From: Verrucomicrobiales bacterium
Lineage (GTDB): Bacteria > Verrucomicrobiota > Verrucomicrobiia > Verrucomicrobiales > DEV007
Assembly (NCBI GenBank): GCA_029213005.1
Contig: JARGPI010000020.1
Location: 62,001-126,000 of the forward strand
DNA: 64,000 bases
Direction: 5' to 3'
The notes beneath the pieces were generated by a model. It made no database searches and was not told the DNA's origin. It was given only the letters and a program-made list of their open reading frames with translations. Position 1 is the first letter of the stretch; every line of letters begins with the position of its first letter. Shown one piece after another: positions 43,024 through 51,879 of the stretch. Position numbers and translations under genes: made by a program.

Positions 43024-44003
43024 CAGGGTATTTCACCCTGCTGGAGGATCGCTGACCGGATCTGATCGATGGTTTTTGCGAGATTCAATGTGTCAGAGTG
43101 GGTGTGACCGGGGCACTCGATTAGATTGTGATCGAGAGCGTCCATCACGGATTCGATTTCCGCGTAGACCATACCGCTCTGGTCGGCTTGGTAAGTCTCA
43201 ACCGGCGTGCCGTTTCTTTTCAAAATCGCCCGGTTTGCTTTGTGGAAGACCGGTATTTCAATACTTCCTTCGGTCCCGAGAATGGTGGCGTCCATCGCTT
43301 CGTCATTGGATCGAAATGAACAGGACAGAGCGCCGATGCCGCCGCTCCGGTGTCGGGTCGAAATGACGCAACTGTCTTCCACTCCAGTGTGGGTAAGGGT
43401 GCCTTCGGCTTGTGCGGATTCAATGTCCCCGAAAAGGTGCTGGGCCAGAAAAACGGGATAAACCCCGACGTCCAGCAGTGCGCCGCCTCCGAGGCTTGCA
43501 TTCATCAGCCGGTCTTCAGGGTCGGAGGGGCCGGAGAAGCAAAAGTCCGCTTTGAGGATTTTCGGATCACCGATTTCTCCGGAATCGATCCACTTTTTTG
43601 CCTGTTTGATCGCGGGAAGGAACCCGGTCTTCATGGCTTCCATCAGGAAAAGGCCCCGCTCCCGGGCCAGTTCGATGAGAGCTTTGGAGTCGGCGAAACT
43701 CGTGGTGAGGGGCTTTTCACACAACACCGCCTTCCCGGCGTTCAGAGCCATTTCTGCGATTTTTCGGTGGAAAACATGAGGGACTACCACATAGATTATA
43801 TCCACTTCGTTATCTGTCACTATTTCTTCATAGCTGCCGTAAGCTCTTGTGAATCCAAACTCGTTAGCAAACGAGGAGGACTTTTCGATGTTTCTCGATG
43901 CGACACTGACACATTTGGCCCGCCCGGCTCTGCGAAGTTCGTCGGCGAATTCACGTGCGAATCGCCCCGGCCCGATCAAACCCCATCCATAAGGAGAACT
44001 CAT
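43023..44003 (-). CDS. Gfo/Idh/MocA family oxidoreductase
   Basis: A 326-residue NAD(P)-dependent sugar dehydrogenase-type protein. The Rossmann motif GLIGPGRFAREFADEL lies near residue 8, and the catalytic lysine is in LCEKPLTTS. The C-terminal domain contains LLDVGVYPVFLAQHLFG. Substrates in this superfamily include myo-inositol, glucose-fructose and glycosides, and the sequence does not decide. I start at ATG 44003; a longer in-frame start (44078) lies over the divergent sucrose operon start. The gene diverges from the sucrose operon, whose first codon is 58 bases away, hinting at linked carbohydrate use. Confidence 0.88.
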   Translation of the reverse strand: MSSPYGWGLIGPGRFAREFADELRRAGRAKCVSVASRNIEKSSSFANEFGFTRAYGSYEEIVTDNEVDIIYVVVPHVFHRKIAEMALNAGKAVLCEKPLTTSFADSKALIELARERGLFLMEAMKTGFLPAIKQAKKWIDSGEIGDPKILKADFCFSGPSDPEDRLMNASLGGGALLDVGVYPVFLAQHLFGDIESAQAEGTLTHTGVEDSCVISTRHRSGGIGALSCSFRSNDEAMDATILGTEGSIEIPVFHKANRAILKRNGTPVETYQADQSGMVYAEIESVMDALDHNLIECPGHTHSDTLNLAKTIDQIRSAILQQGEIP

Positions 44004-44061
44004 TTTGCAGCATTGACGTATCCTTTCACGAAAGCAACTCACACTAACCAATAGAATAAAC

Positions 44062-44790
44062 GTGTTACTATTTTCCACAGATATCGACGGGACTATTTAC
44101 GACGGTCCGGAATCCGCCGAGGCATTTGCTGAATTCTGGCTTTCGAAGCCGGAGGCAGTGCTGGTTTACAACACGGGGCGATCAGTTGATGATACCCGTC
44201 AGTTGATTGATTCCACCCCGCTTCCCCTGCCGCGCTTCATTACCGGTGGGGTGGGGACGGAAATTTTTGACTGTCAGACCGGGGAGCGTCTTTCAGCCTG
44301 GAAGACGGAATTGTCGTCGGGATGGGATTTTGCGAAAATCGATTCTCTCGTCGGTAGGTATGCTGACGACATCGAACGCCAACCCGAGGAATGCCAGAAC
44401 GACTTCAAGTGCAGCTGGTTTTGGAACAACCGGTCGCAGGAGGATATCGCCGCGCTTGCGGCCCGTCTCATAGAAGCGGGTTTCAATGCTCAGGTGGTCT
44501 ATTCCTCATCGCGCGATCTCGACGTCATTCCCTCGGTTGCGAACAAGGGAAATGCGATTACCTGGCTGGCGGCCCGGCTCGGCATTCCCCTCGAAGAAAT
44601 TGTGGTCGCCGGTGATTCCGGAAACGACTCCTCGATGTTCCAACTCGAAGGAGCCCGGGGAATTATCCCTGCCAACGCCGAAGACGCTTTGCGCCATGCC
44701 CCGAAGAAAACTTTGATCTTTGAAAGCACCGGACGGTGTTCTGCAGGAATCATTGAAGGCATTAACTACTTCACAACCACGAAACAATGA
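44062..44790 (+). CDS. spp: Sucrose-6-phosphate phosphatase (HAD-IIB)
   Basis: A 242-residue Mg-dependent phosphatase that converts sucrose-6-phosphate to sucrose. The HAD nucleophile motif is STDIDGTIYDG with D7 and D9. The cap domain holds GGVGTEIFDCQTGERL, and GDSGNDSSMF near residue 190 is HAD motif IV. The start codon is GTG (44062). Its stop overlaps the ATG of the next gene (ATGA at 44787), indicating translational coupling with sucrose-phosphate synthase. It is the first gene of an apparent four-gene operon. Confidence 0.9.
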   Translation: MLLFSTDIDGTIYDGPESAEAFAEFWLSKPEAVLVYNTGRSVDDTRQLIDSTPLPLPRFITGGVGTEIFDCQTGERLSAWKTELSSGWDFAKIDSLVGRYADDIERQPEECQNDFKCSWFWNNRSQEDIAALAARLIEAGFNAQVVYSSSRDLDVIPSVANKGNAITWLAARLGIPLEEIVVAGDSGNDSSMFQLEGARGIIPANAEDALRHAPKKTLIFESTGRCSAGIIEGINYFTTTKQ

Positions 44791-47024
44791 ATGGTATTGA
44801 TAACCTTTACTTTGTCCACATTTCGCTCCACGGATTGATCCGCGGTGAAAATCTCGAACTCGGTCGCGATGCCGATACCGGCGGGCAGTGCCTTTACGTA
44901 CTAGATCTCGTCAAAGAATTAGCGCGGCATCCCCAAGTAGGGCAAGTCGATTTGTTTACCCGGCGGATCATCGATCCCAAGGTTGGACCCGACTACGCAA
45001 AGCGCGTCGAGGATTTGGGAAATGGGGCATCGATTCGCCGCATTTCAGCCGGTCCGAGGAGGTATTTGCGAAAGGAAGTTTTGTGGCGCTATCTGGATGC
45101 CTTCATTGACCGCTCTTTGATCCATTTGCGGGAACAGGGTCGGCTGCCCGATGTGATTCATGCTCACTACGCAGATGCCGGATACGTCGGGAGTCGTCTT
45201 GCGAGCCTGCTGGGGTGTCCCTTTGTCTTTACCGGACACTCGTTGGGCAGGAGTAAGTTGGAGCGACTCCTCGAAGGGAAATCATCCCGTCGCAAGATCG
45301 AGCAGCGTTACAATATGTCCGCCCGGGTTGAAGCTGAAGAGCTGGCACTCGATAATGCGCAGCGAGTCATTACCAGTACCAATCAGGAAGTAGAGACTCA
45401 ATATTCGGTCTACGAGCAGTATGTCCCGGATACGATGCGGGTGATACCTCCCGGCGTCGATCTTTCCCGGTTTTCGCCGCCCGGCACGGGAGAGATTCCC
45501 GATTCCGTTCAGGCCAAAATAGAGCGTTTTCTGACCGATCCTGACCGTCCGGTGATCCTCGCGATTGCCCGGGCGGATGAGAAGAAAAATCTGAAATCTC
45601 TAGTCAAAGCATTTGGCGAAAGTTCGATGCTTCGAGACCGGGCCAATCTTGTGATCATTGCCGGGATGCGGGAAAAAATGAGTCAGCTGAATCCGGGGGC
45701 TAGGAAAGTCTGGAACGAGTTATTCGGTTTGATCGACGACTACGACCTCTACGGCTGTGTATCGATCCCCAAACAGTTACCTCCCGAAGAAGTGCCTGCA
45801 TTGTATCGATACGCGGCTACGAAAAAGGGTGTCTTTGTGAATCCGGCGTTAATGGAGCCATTCGGTCTGACATTGATTGAGGCGGCTGCTTCCGGTCTGC
45901 CCTTACTGGCAACCAATGATGGAGGTCCCCGCGACATTTTAGGCAATTGCAAAAACGGTAAATTGATTGATCCACTCGACGTGCCCGCTTTGACTGCGGA
46001 GCTTGAAAATGCGATTTCCGATGAGAAACAGTGGAAGCAATGGTCGAAAAACGGGATCGACGGAGTCAACGCTCACTACACCTGGAAGGGTCACGTCGAC
46101 AGGTATATTGAAGAGGTTTCTGAACTGGTAGAGGAAATCGTCCATGAGGACCTAATCATTTCAAAGGTGAGGACCTCTCTACCTCTCAAAGGCAGGCTCA
46201 TTTTCACCGGCCTGAGTGACGATCTTACCGATGACGACCGGAAGGCGATTGCGGAAGTGAGACGACTGACCGATTCCAATCAACCGGCCCTGGGCTTCGG
46301 GATATCCTCGGGGCGCAGCCTCAAGATGGTCCGATCGGTGATCGAGGAACTCGGATTGCCCGAGCCCGATGTCTATATCACCCAGCTCGGTGGTCAGATT
46401 CACTACGGGAAAAGATTGGTCCTCGACTATGGATGGGAAAAGCATCTCGCTTATCGCTGGGACCCCGAAGGGATCCGGGAAGTGCTCGATGCGGTGCCGG
46501 GTCTCAACTTGCAGACAGCAGAGGGAAGTCAGCATAAATTCAAAATTTCCTACAACTACGAGGAAGGCGTTGCCCCGAAGCGGAAAGATATACAGAAAAT
46601 CCTCCGGGAGAAAGGCTTCCGGGCTAAAGTGTTATTGTCGCAGAACTACTTTCTCGACGTGATTCCACTACGTTCCGGAAAAGGGCAGGCGATCCGTTAT
46701 GTGGCGCTACGGTGGGGGATTCCATTCGATAAGGTCCTGTTCCACGCGCGGCGGGGTAGTGATTATGAGGCTTTGTCAGGGCAATTCCTTGCTGTGTTGG
46801 GCGCTGACCACAATCTGGAACTCAAATCGACCACCAGTTTGCCCCGGGTCTATCTCGCAAAGCGTTCCAACTACGCGGGGCTGCTCGAGGGAATCGAGGC
46901 CTACCAGTTTGCAGAAAATATCACGATTCCGGACAGTGCTGCCGGTTTGCAAATCGAAGAAGCGGATGAGACCGAAGCGGTTCTATCACCGGATCTGGTC
47001 GTCCACATGAATGATGGAGAATAA
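44787..47024 (+). CDS. sps: Sucrose-phosphate synthase
   Basis: A 745-residue GT4 enzyme making sucrose-6-phosphate from UDP- or ADP-glucose and fructose-6-phosphate. The N-terminal glucosyltransferase domain starts with ISLHGLIRGENLELGRDADT and contains GHSLGRSKLERLL. The nucleotide-sugar site is MEPFGLTLIEAA. Residues about 465-720 form a C-terminal SPP-like domain in which the HAD nucleophile Asp pair is replaced (LIFTGLSDDLTDD), so that part is probably not catalytic, as in plant SPS. The stop overlaps the next start by 14 bases. Confidence 0.92.
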   Translation: MNGIDNLYFVHISLHGLIRGENLELGRDADTGGQCLYVLDLVKELARHPQVGQVDLFTRRIIDPKVGPDYAKRVEDLGNGASIRRISAGPRRYLRKEVLWRYLDAFIDRSLIHLREQGRLPDVIHAHYADAGYVGSRLASLLGCPFVFTGHSLGRSKLERLLEGKSSRRKIEQRYNMSARVEAEELALDNAQRVITSTNQEVETQYSVYEQYVPDTMRVIPPGVDLSRFSPPGTGEIPDSVQAKIERFLTDPDRPVILAIARADEKKNLKSLVKAFGESSMLRDRANLVIIAGMREKMSQLNPGARKVWNELFGLIDDYDLYGCVSIPKQLPPEEVPALYRYAATKKGVFVNPALMEPFGLTLIEAAASGLPLLATNDGGPRDILGNCKNGKLIDPLDVPALTAELENAISDEKQWKQWSKNGIDGVNAHYTWKGHVDRYIEEVSELVEEIVHEDLIISKVRTSLPLKGRLIFTGLSDDLTDDDRKAIAEVRRLTDSNQPALGFGISSGRSLKMVRSVIEELGLPEPDVYITQLGGQIHYGKRLVLDYGWEKHLAYRWDPEGIREVLDAVPGLNLQTAEGSQHKFKISYNYEEGVAPKRKDIQKILREKGFRAKVLLSQNYFLDVIPLRSGKGQAIRYVALRWGIPFDKVLFHARRGSDYEALSGQFLAVLGADHNLELKSTTSLPRVYLAKRSNYAGLLEGIEAYQFAENITIPDSAAGLQIEEADETEAVLSPDLVVHMNDGE

Positions 47025-47931
47025 ATCTACAGATACAAGCAGGCCGCTTCTGGGCGGGATTGAAGCAGGCGGAACCAAGATTGTCTGCGCCATCGCCGAG
47101 GAGCCCTCGGAACCGATTGAGCAGGAATCATTTTCCACCGGGGAACCGCAGGAAACGATTGCGCAGGTGGTGGCGTTCTTTAACGACGCGATAAAAACCC
47201 ACGGCCCCATTGCGTCGCTCGGGATCGGCACCTTCGGGCCGGCCGATATCCATCCGCGTTCACCGGGATACGGCTCGATCCTGACGACCCCGAAAAAAGG
47301 GTGGAGCCACTTCAGCATCGTTCAATCGATTCGGGACGGAATTGATATAGAGCTTCCCATTGCTTTTGATACCGATGTAAACGCCGCAGCGATCGGGGAA
47401 GCCGAGTATGGAAGTGGCCAGAATCATCGCTTTATTGCCTATATCACTCTAGGGACCGGAGTCGGTGGTGGTTTTCTGGAAGACGGGCAATTGCTGCATG
47501 GGCGGATGCATCCGGAGATCGGTCACATTCCGGTGCCGGACTTTGATAAAGATTTCGGGAAATCGACAAATGTATGTCCATTTCACGCCTCCTGTTTCGA
47601 GGGGAGAGCTTCGGGACCCTCTTTGAAAGAGCGCTGGGGGACTCCGGGGCAGGATCTGCCAGGTGATCATGAGGCCTGGGATCTTCAGGCGAAGTATATC
47701 GCGGCGGGATGTATCGGGCTGACTGCAGCCTGGTCGCCGGAAACTATCATCATCGGCGGGGGCGTTTCTCAGCAGGAAGGTTTGATCGAAAAGGTCCGCA
47801 CAGAATTTAAAAATCAATCAGGTGATTACTGGGCACTGCCCTCTTTAGATGTATATTTACAAACCCCGGAACTCGATCAGAAAGCCGGAATCGTAGGCTC
47901 ACTCTGTATGGCGCGGAGAATGCTTAAATAA
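47011..47931 (+). CDS. Fructokinase (ROK family)
   Basis: A 306-residue sugar kinase of the ROK class, predicted to phosphorylate fructose. GIEAGGTKIVCAIA near the start is the ATP-binding opening, and DTDVNAAAIGEAEYG holds the catalytic Asp. A zinc-binding segment with HPEIGHIPVPD and CPFHASCFEGRASGPSLKERWG is typical of ROK fructokinases. It overlaps the sps end by 14 bases and follows directly in the sucrose operon. It would recycle the fructose released when amylosucrase or invertase-like activity splits sucrose. Confidence 0.9.
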   Translation: MMENKSTDTSRPLLGGIEAGGTKIVCAIAEEPSEPIEQESFSTGEPQETIAQVVAFFNDAIKTHGPIASLGIGTFGPADIHPRSPGYGSILTTPKKGWSHFSIVQSIRDGIDIELPIAFDTDVNAAAIGEAEYGSGQNHRFIAYITLGTGVGGGFLEDGQLLHGRMHPEIGHIPVPDFDKDFGKSTNVCPFHASCFEGRASGPSLKERWGTPGQDLPGDHEAWDLQAKYIAAGCIGLTAAWSPETIIIGGGVSQQEGLIEKVRTEFKNQSGDYWALPSLDVYLQTPELDQKAGIVGSLCMARRMLK

Positions 47932-47966
47932 ATCTGTAACAAAACACCCTGAATTCGCCTTATTTT

Positions 47967-49910
47967 ATGTCTGAACCATCCCGACAATCCCAAATCACTT
48001 TGGGTCGCCTCAAAGTCCTTCTTCAAAAAAGCTTTCCGGAAGGAGTGAAATCTCCTGAATGGGAGGGGTTCGAGGCGCGTCTGGAAGAAAATTTCCCCAA
48101 TCTGTTTTCCAGGTTGCTGACGTTATACGGTCATCACTTCGACTTTTACTATCACCTGGAGTGTCTTCTCGAAACGATGGCATCGGCCTGGCTGGATCGC
48201 CCGGCGGACTGGAAGGCGGTCGACGTGCAGCGCGAGGCCAATCCCCGGTGGTATCAGTCCGGGCACCTCATCGGCGCGATGGCATACGTCGATCTATTTG
48301 CCGGAGATTTTAAAGGGTTGGAGAACCGAATTCCCTACTTAAAGGAATTGGGGATTACCTATCTCCATCTCATGCCGATCTACAAAACCCCGGAAGGGGA
48401 CGATGATGGCGGCTACGCGGTGAGCAGTTACCGCGAGATGGACAACGAACTGGGAACCCTCGATGAGTTTGTCAGTTTAGCGGGTGAACTTCGCAGTCAG
48501 GGGATCAGTCTCGTGCTGGACTTTGTGTTTAATCACACGTCCGATGAGCACGAGTGGGCGAAAAGAGCGATCGACGGAGATGAGCAGTATCAGGATTTCT
48601 ATCTGATGTTTGACTCCAGAACTGAGGTCGAGGAATATCAGCAGAATCTCCGGGCGATTTTCCCGGATGAGCGCCCCGGAAGTTTCACCTACCATAACCG
48701 GTTGAAAAAGTGGATCTGGACGACGTTTCACAGCTATCAGTGGGATTTGAACTACCGCAATCCCGAGGTGTTTAACGCCATGGTTGGGGAGATGCTGTTC
48801 CTCGCCAACATCGGGGTAGAGGTGCTTCGGATGGATGCTGTTCCGTTTATCTGGAAACAGAAAGGGACTAACTGTGAGAATTTAGCGGAAGCTCATACCT
48901 TAATCGAAGCGTTTAATGCGATTTCCCGAATCGTGACTCCGAGTATGGTTTTCAAGAGCGAGGCAATTGTCGCTCCCGATGAAATTTCAAAATATATATC
49001 TACTGATCAGTGTCAGATTTCCTATAACCCGCTGCTGATGTCTCTGTTGTGGGAAAGTGTAGCGACGAGAAGTGCTAAACTGCTTCGCTACAGTATGGAA
49101 AAGCGGTTCGCGATCAATCAGGGCTGTGCATGGCTTAACTACATCCGCTCTCATGACGATATCGGTTGGGGCTTTGATAACGCCGATGCGGTGGCGATGG
49201 ATCTAAATCCCGGTGATCACCGAAGATTCTTAACCGACTTTTTCGTAGGGAAACACGAGTCGAGTTATGCGGAAGGAGAACTCTTTCAGGAAGATCCGAT
49301 TACCGGTGATGCCCGCGTTGTCGGAACTACGGCCTCGCTCTGTGGATTAGGTAGAGCGATTGCGATGGGCGATGACGAAGAGAGAGAACTGTCCGTTCGC
49401 CGTATTTTATTGATGCACGGCGTTACCTTCACCATCGGGGGAATTCCCTTGATCTACCTTGGAGAGGAAATCGGGTCGTTGAATGATTCGGGTTACCGCG
49501 ACGAGTTTGAAAAGGCTGACGATTCGCGCTGGTTCCACCGCTCCAAGTTCGATTGGGAAAAAGCTGCTCTCCGCACCGATGCCGATAGCGTCGAGTATCA
49601 GATCTATCAGGGATTTTTGAAACTGATCCAGCTGCGGTTAAACAATGCCGCCCTCGCCAGAGGGGAGACGCAAATTGTCGATCCCGAGAACAACCATGTC
49701 TTCGCCTACTTCCGCACCTCGCCTGAGCAGAATATTCTTTGTCTGGCCAACGTCAGCGATCGGCCGCAGGTGGTGAAGGCTCCCCGCTTGAGGCAACTCG
49801 GAATGAGAAAAGTATTGGTCGATATTATTGCCGGACAGACCGTTGTCGCTGCCCGGCAGTTGGAAATGGAACCCCTTCAATTTATGGTGCTCCTGAGACA
49901 GGGTGGGTAA
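47967..49910 (+). CDS. Amylosucrase (GH13_4)
   Basis: A 647-residue GH13 enzyme that transfers glucose from sucrose to make alpha-1,4-glucan and frees fructose. Active-site residues by family alignment: nucleophile D290 in LRMDAVPF, acid E332 in FKSEAIVAP, stabiliser D397 in IRSHDDIGW. The N-terminal helical domain (about 1-85) and DDDGGYAVSSYREMDNELGT near residue 145 fit amylosucrase. It closes a spp-sps-fruK-ams operon, an arrangement known in halotolerant methanotrophs where it serves sucrose and glycogen metabolism. It starts 35 bases after fruK. Confidence 0.92.
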   Translation: MSEPSRQSQITLGRLKVLLQKSFPEGVKSPEWEGFEARLEENFPNLFSRLLTLYGHHFDFYYHLECLLETMASAWLDRPADWKAVDVQREANPRWYQSGHLIGAMAYVDLFAGDFKGLENRIPYLKELGITYLHLMPIYKTPEGDDDGGYAVSSYREMDNELGTLDEFVSLAGELRSQGISLVLDFVFNHTSDEHEWAKRAIDGDEQYQDFYLMFDSRTEVEEYQQNLRAIFPDERPGSFTYHNRLKKWIWTTFHSYQWDLNYRNPEVFNAMVGEMLFLANIGVEVLRMDAVPFIWKQKGTNCENLAEAHTLIEAFNAISRIVTPSMVFKSEAIVAPDEISKYISTDQCQISYNPLLMSLLWESVATRSAKLLRYSMEKRFAINQGCAWLNYIRSHDDIGWGFDNADAVAMDLNPGDHRRFLTDFFVGKHESSYAEGELFQEDPITGDARVVGTTASLCGLGRAIAMGDDEERELSVRRILLMHGVTFTIGGIPLIYLGEEIGSLNDSGYRDEFEKADDSRWFHRSKFDWEKAALRTDADSVEYQIYQGFLKLIQLRLNNAALARGETQIVDPENNHVFAYFRTSPEQNILCLANVSDRPQVVKAPRLRQLGMRKVLVDIIAGQTVVAARQLEMEPLQFMVLLRQGG

Positions 49911-49923
49911 CCACCCCGTTGGT

Positions 49924-50316
49924 TTATTTCCAACTGTGTTCGCAGTGTTTGCAGTGAAATTTGTGGTTTTCAGCGCGGTTAAACATCCGGTCGATGCCCT
50001 GCATCAATTTGGCGATACCCTTCATGGTTGGTGAGGTTTCCGGTTGTTCCGGATATTCGACAAGGATCGAGTCGCACTGGGGGCATCGCTCAGCGTTGTC
50101 GGTCAGTCTAGGGTTGAATGCTGCGGCGTCGGCAATCGAGTCGAGCACCTTCTGAGTGTCACTCTTTGTTGTTTTGAGCACAAAGAGAGATTCTGAATGG
50201 TCGTTGATGTGATGTTTTTCGGTTTTCACTTGAGCTGTGGCTCCGCGGTCACGGGCACAGGTTGCAGCAAAGGCTGCGGTTTCCATGTCACGGTAAACAC
50301 ATACTGGATGATTCAT
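49924..50316 (-). CDS. Zinc-ribbon DUF2007-like protein
   Basis: A 130-residue protein. The N-terminal part (VCVYRDMETAAFAATCARDR, then TAQVKTEKHHINDHSESLFV) resembles the DUF2007 putative signal-transducing domain. The C-terminal part carries two CxxC pairs, CPQCDS near residue 77 and CKHCEHSWK at the end, forming a likely zinc ribbon. Function is unknown. It is convergent with the amylosucrase gene (stops 13 bases apart). The 279 bases after its start (50317-50595) hold no supported gene. Confidence 0.7.
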   Translation of the reverse strand: MNHPVCVYRDMETAAFAATCARDRGATAQVKTEKHHINDHSESLFVLKTTKSDTQKVLDSIADAAAFNPRLTDNAERCPQCDSILVEYPEQPETSPTMKGIAKLMQGIDRMFNRAENHKFHCKHCEHSWK

Positions 50317-50595
50317 TATTTCCTTTCGTTAGATTTTGGTTTGTTGCGTTCAGGGAGAGCCGCTTATGCAGCTTCGCCCTGACAACTCTCTAATTCGCAG
50401 GAAATATACCGGGGACAATTATTCGCCCGGATTACTGATCAACAGGGCGTTACCCTCTTTGGTTTGCATATGAAAGGTCGCCAAAGCTTGCAGCTTGCAA
50501 TGAAAAATCCGGTGATTTTGCAATGAGCTAACCGAAATGAGCGGTGTAATTTTCTTTGAGAATACCTTATCCACCCGTATTCGTAATCTATTGGA

Positions 50596-51351
50596 ATGAC
50601 TTTAATTCATCTCTATCAGTTCAGGCTCGTCGCGGCGATGATTGCGATCTCCGTTTTCATGAGCGGTTGTGGTGATCGTGGTACGGTTGACGTTGCGGAG
50701 ACTCCGGAGGCACCTGAAAAAAAGTCGGCTCCGGAATCCGAGGTGCTGAAAGCAGGGGATCTGGAGTTGTCACCGGCGTCCTTGTATCAAAAGGCGAAAA
50801 TCGGAACCGAAGAGGTCGAGTTCGTCTATACAGCGGTGAATCGCGGGTCGAAACCAATTACTATCACCGAAGTGGACTCCGGCTGTGCCTGTATCGAAGA
50901 GTCGGTGGAACCACGGGTGATTCCGCCCGGGGGCACCGCAAAAATTTCAGCGGTATATTTGACCGAGAAGCTCAATGGACTGGCGGAAAAGGTGATCGCA
51001 GTCAGCACCGACCAGCCCGGTGTGAGGGAGGCGTTTCTCGCCGTGCAGCTCGAGATGGAACCGATTTATGTGATCGATCAGGACCTGACGACCTGGTCAA
51101 AAGGGGATAAGCCCGAAACCAGAACGGTGAACTTTGATGTCGTCCGGGATAAACCGATTCGGCTTTTGTCGGCCAAAAGCAGTCGTTCCGAGATCAAAGC
51201 CGAGGTTGAAGTCGTTGAGGAGGGCAAAAAATACAAAGTTCACCTCACGCCGACGTCTACGGGGGCCACGTTGCTGGGAATGGTAAGGCTAACCACGGAT
51301 TGCGAGATTGAAGCTCACGCCCGGCCCCTGCTCTATGTCAGGGTTCAGTAA
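50596..51351 (+). CDS. DUF1573 lipoprotein
   Basis: A 251-residue protein with a lipobox FMSGC (residues about 21-25), so it is probably anchored to the outer or inner membrane. After a low-complexity region of about 30 residues, the DUF1573 core is visible: FVYTAVNRGSKPITITEVDS, then GCACIEESVEPRVIPPGGTA. Such immunoglobulin-like domains often precede periplasmic redox or transport proteins. The rhodanese gene follows at a one-base gap, making a two-gene unit. Confidence 0.83.
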   Translation: MTLIHLYQFRLVAAMIAISVFMSGCGDRGTVDVAETPEAPEKKSAPESEVLKAGDLELSPASLYQKAKIGTEEVEFVYTAVNRGSKPITITEVDSGCACIEESVEPRVIPPGGTAKISAVYLTEKLNGLAEKVIAVSTDQPGVREAFLAVQLEMEPIYVIDQDLTTWSKGDKPETRTVNFDVVRDKPIRLLSAKSSRSEIKAEVEVVEEGKKYKVHLTPTSTGATLLGMVRLTTDCEIEAHARPLLYVRVQ

Positions 51352-51352
51352 G

Positions 51353-51790
51353 ATGAGAGGTATGGTTAAAGAGGTTGTGATCGTTGTCGGCATTTCGCTG
51401 ATTGCAGCGACTCTCTGTGCCTTTTTCCACCCGAAACGTCCCGCCTGGTATCAAGTCGTGTCTGAAGACGTCAAAAGATGGTCAATCGATGAGGCGGAGG
51501 CCGCGCAGCTGATGGGGAAATCCGACGTCTTATGGGTTGATGCCCGTCCGGCGGCAAAATTTGCTGAAGAGCATTTCCCCGGAGCCATCTCGCTGGATCT
51601 GGAGAACTGGGCAGACCTTATGTTCGAACAACAGGCGACCTTGCAGGATGCGATCGGAAAAGCTGTGATCGTTTACTGCGATGGAACTCGCTGCGAGAAA
51701 AGCAAAGATGTTGCGACCCGGCTTCGGGAACTGTTGGGGCTGGAACCAGTCTATTTACTCAAAGGAAATTGGCGAGAGCTCGTACCATAA
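51353..51790 (+). CDS. Membrane-anchored rhodanese-like protein
   Basis: A 145-residue protein with an N-terminal hydrophobic helix (VVIVVGISLIAATLCAFF), followed by a rhodanese domain. The fold markers are DVLWVDARPAAKFAEEHFPG and AISLDLENWADL. The active-site loop is YCDGTRCEKSKD, with the candidate sulfur-accepting cysteine first in CDGTRC. It would face the periplasm. It starts one base after the DUF1573 stop and may act with it in sulfur transfer. I start at ATG 51353; an overlapping start at 51308 lies within the DUF1573 gene. Confidence 0.82.
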   Translation: MRGMVKEVVIVVGISLIAATLCAFFHPKRPAWYQVVSEDVKRWSIDEAEAAQLMGKSDVLWVDARPAAKFAEEHFPGAISLDLENWADLMFEQQATLQDAIGKAVIVYCDGTRCEKSKDVATRLRELLGLEPVYLLKGNWRELVP

Positions 51791-51879
51791 ACGCAGCATC
51801 TCAGGGAATTGCAGAACACACTCTGAATTCGCCGGTTGACTCACCCTCTCCTATATTTTAAAAATACAAATCCCAAAGG

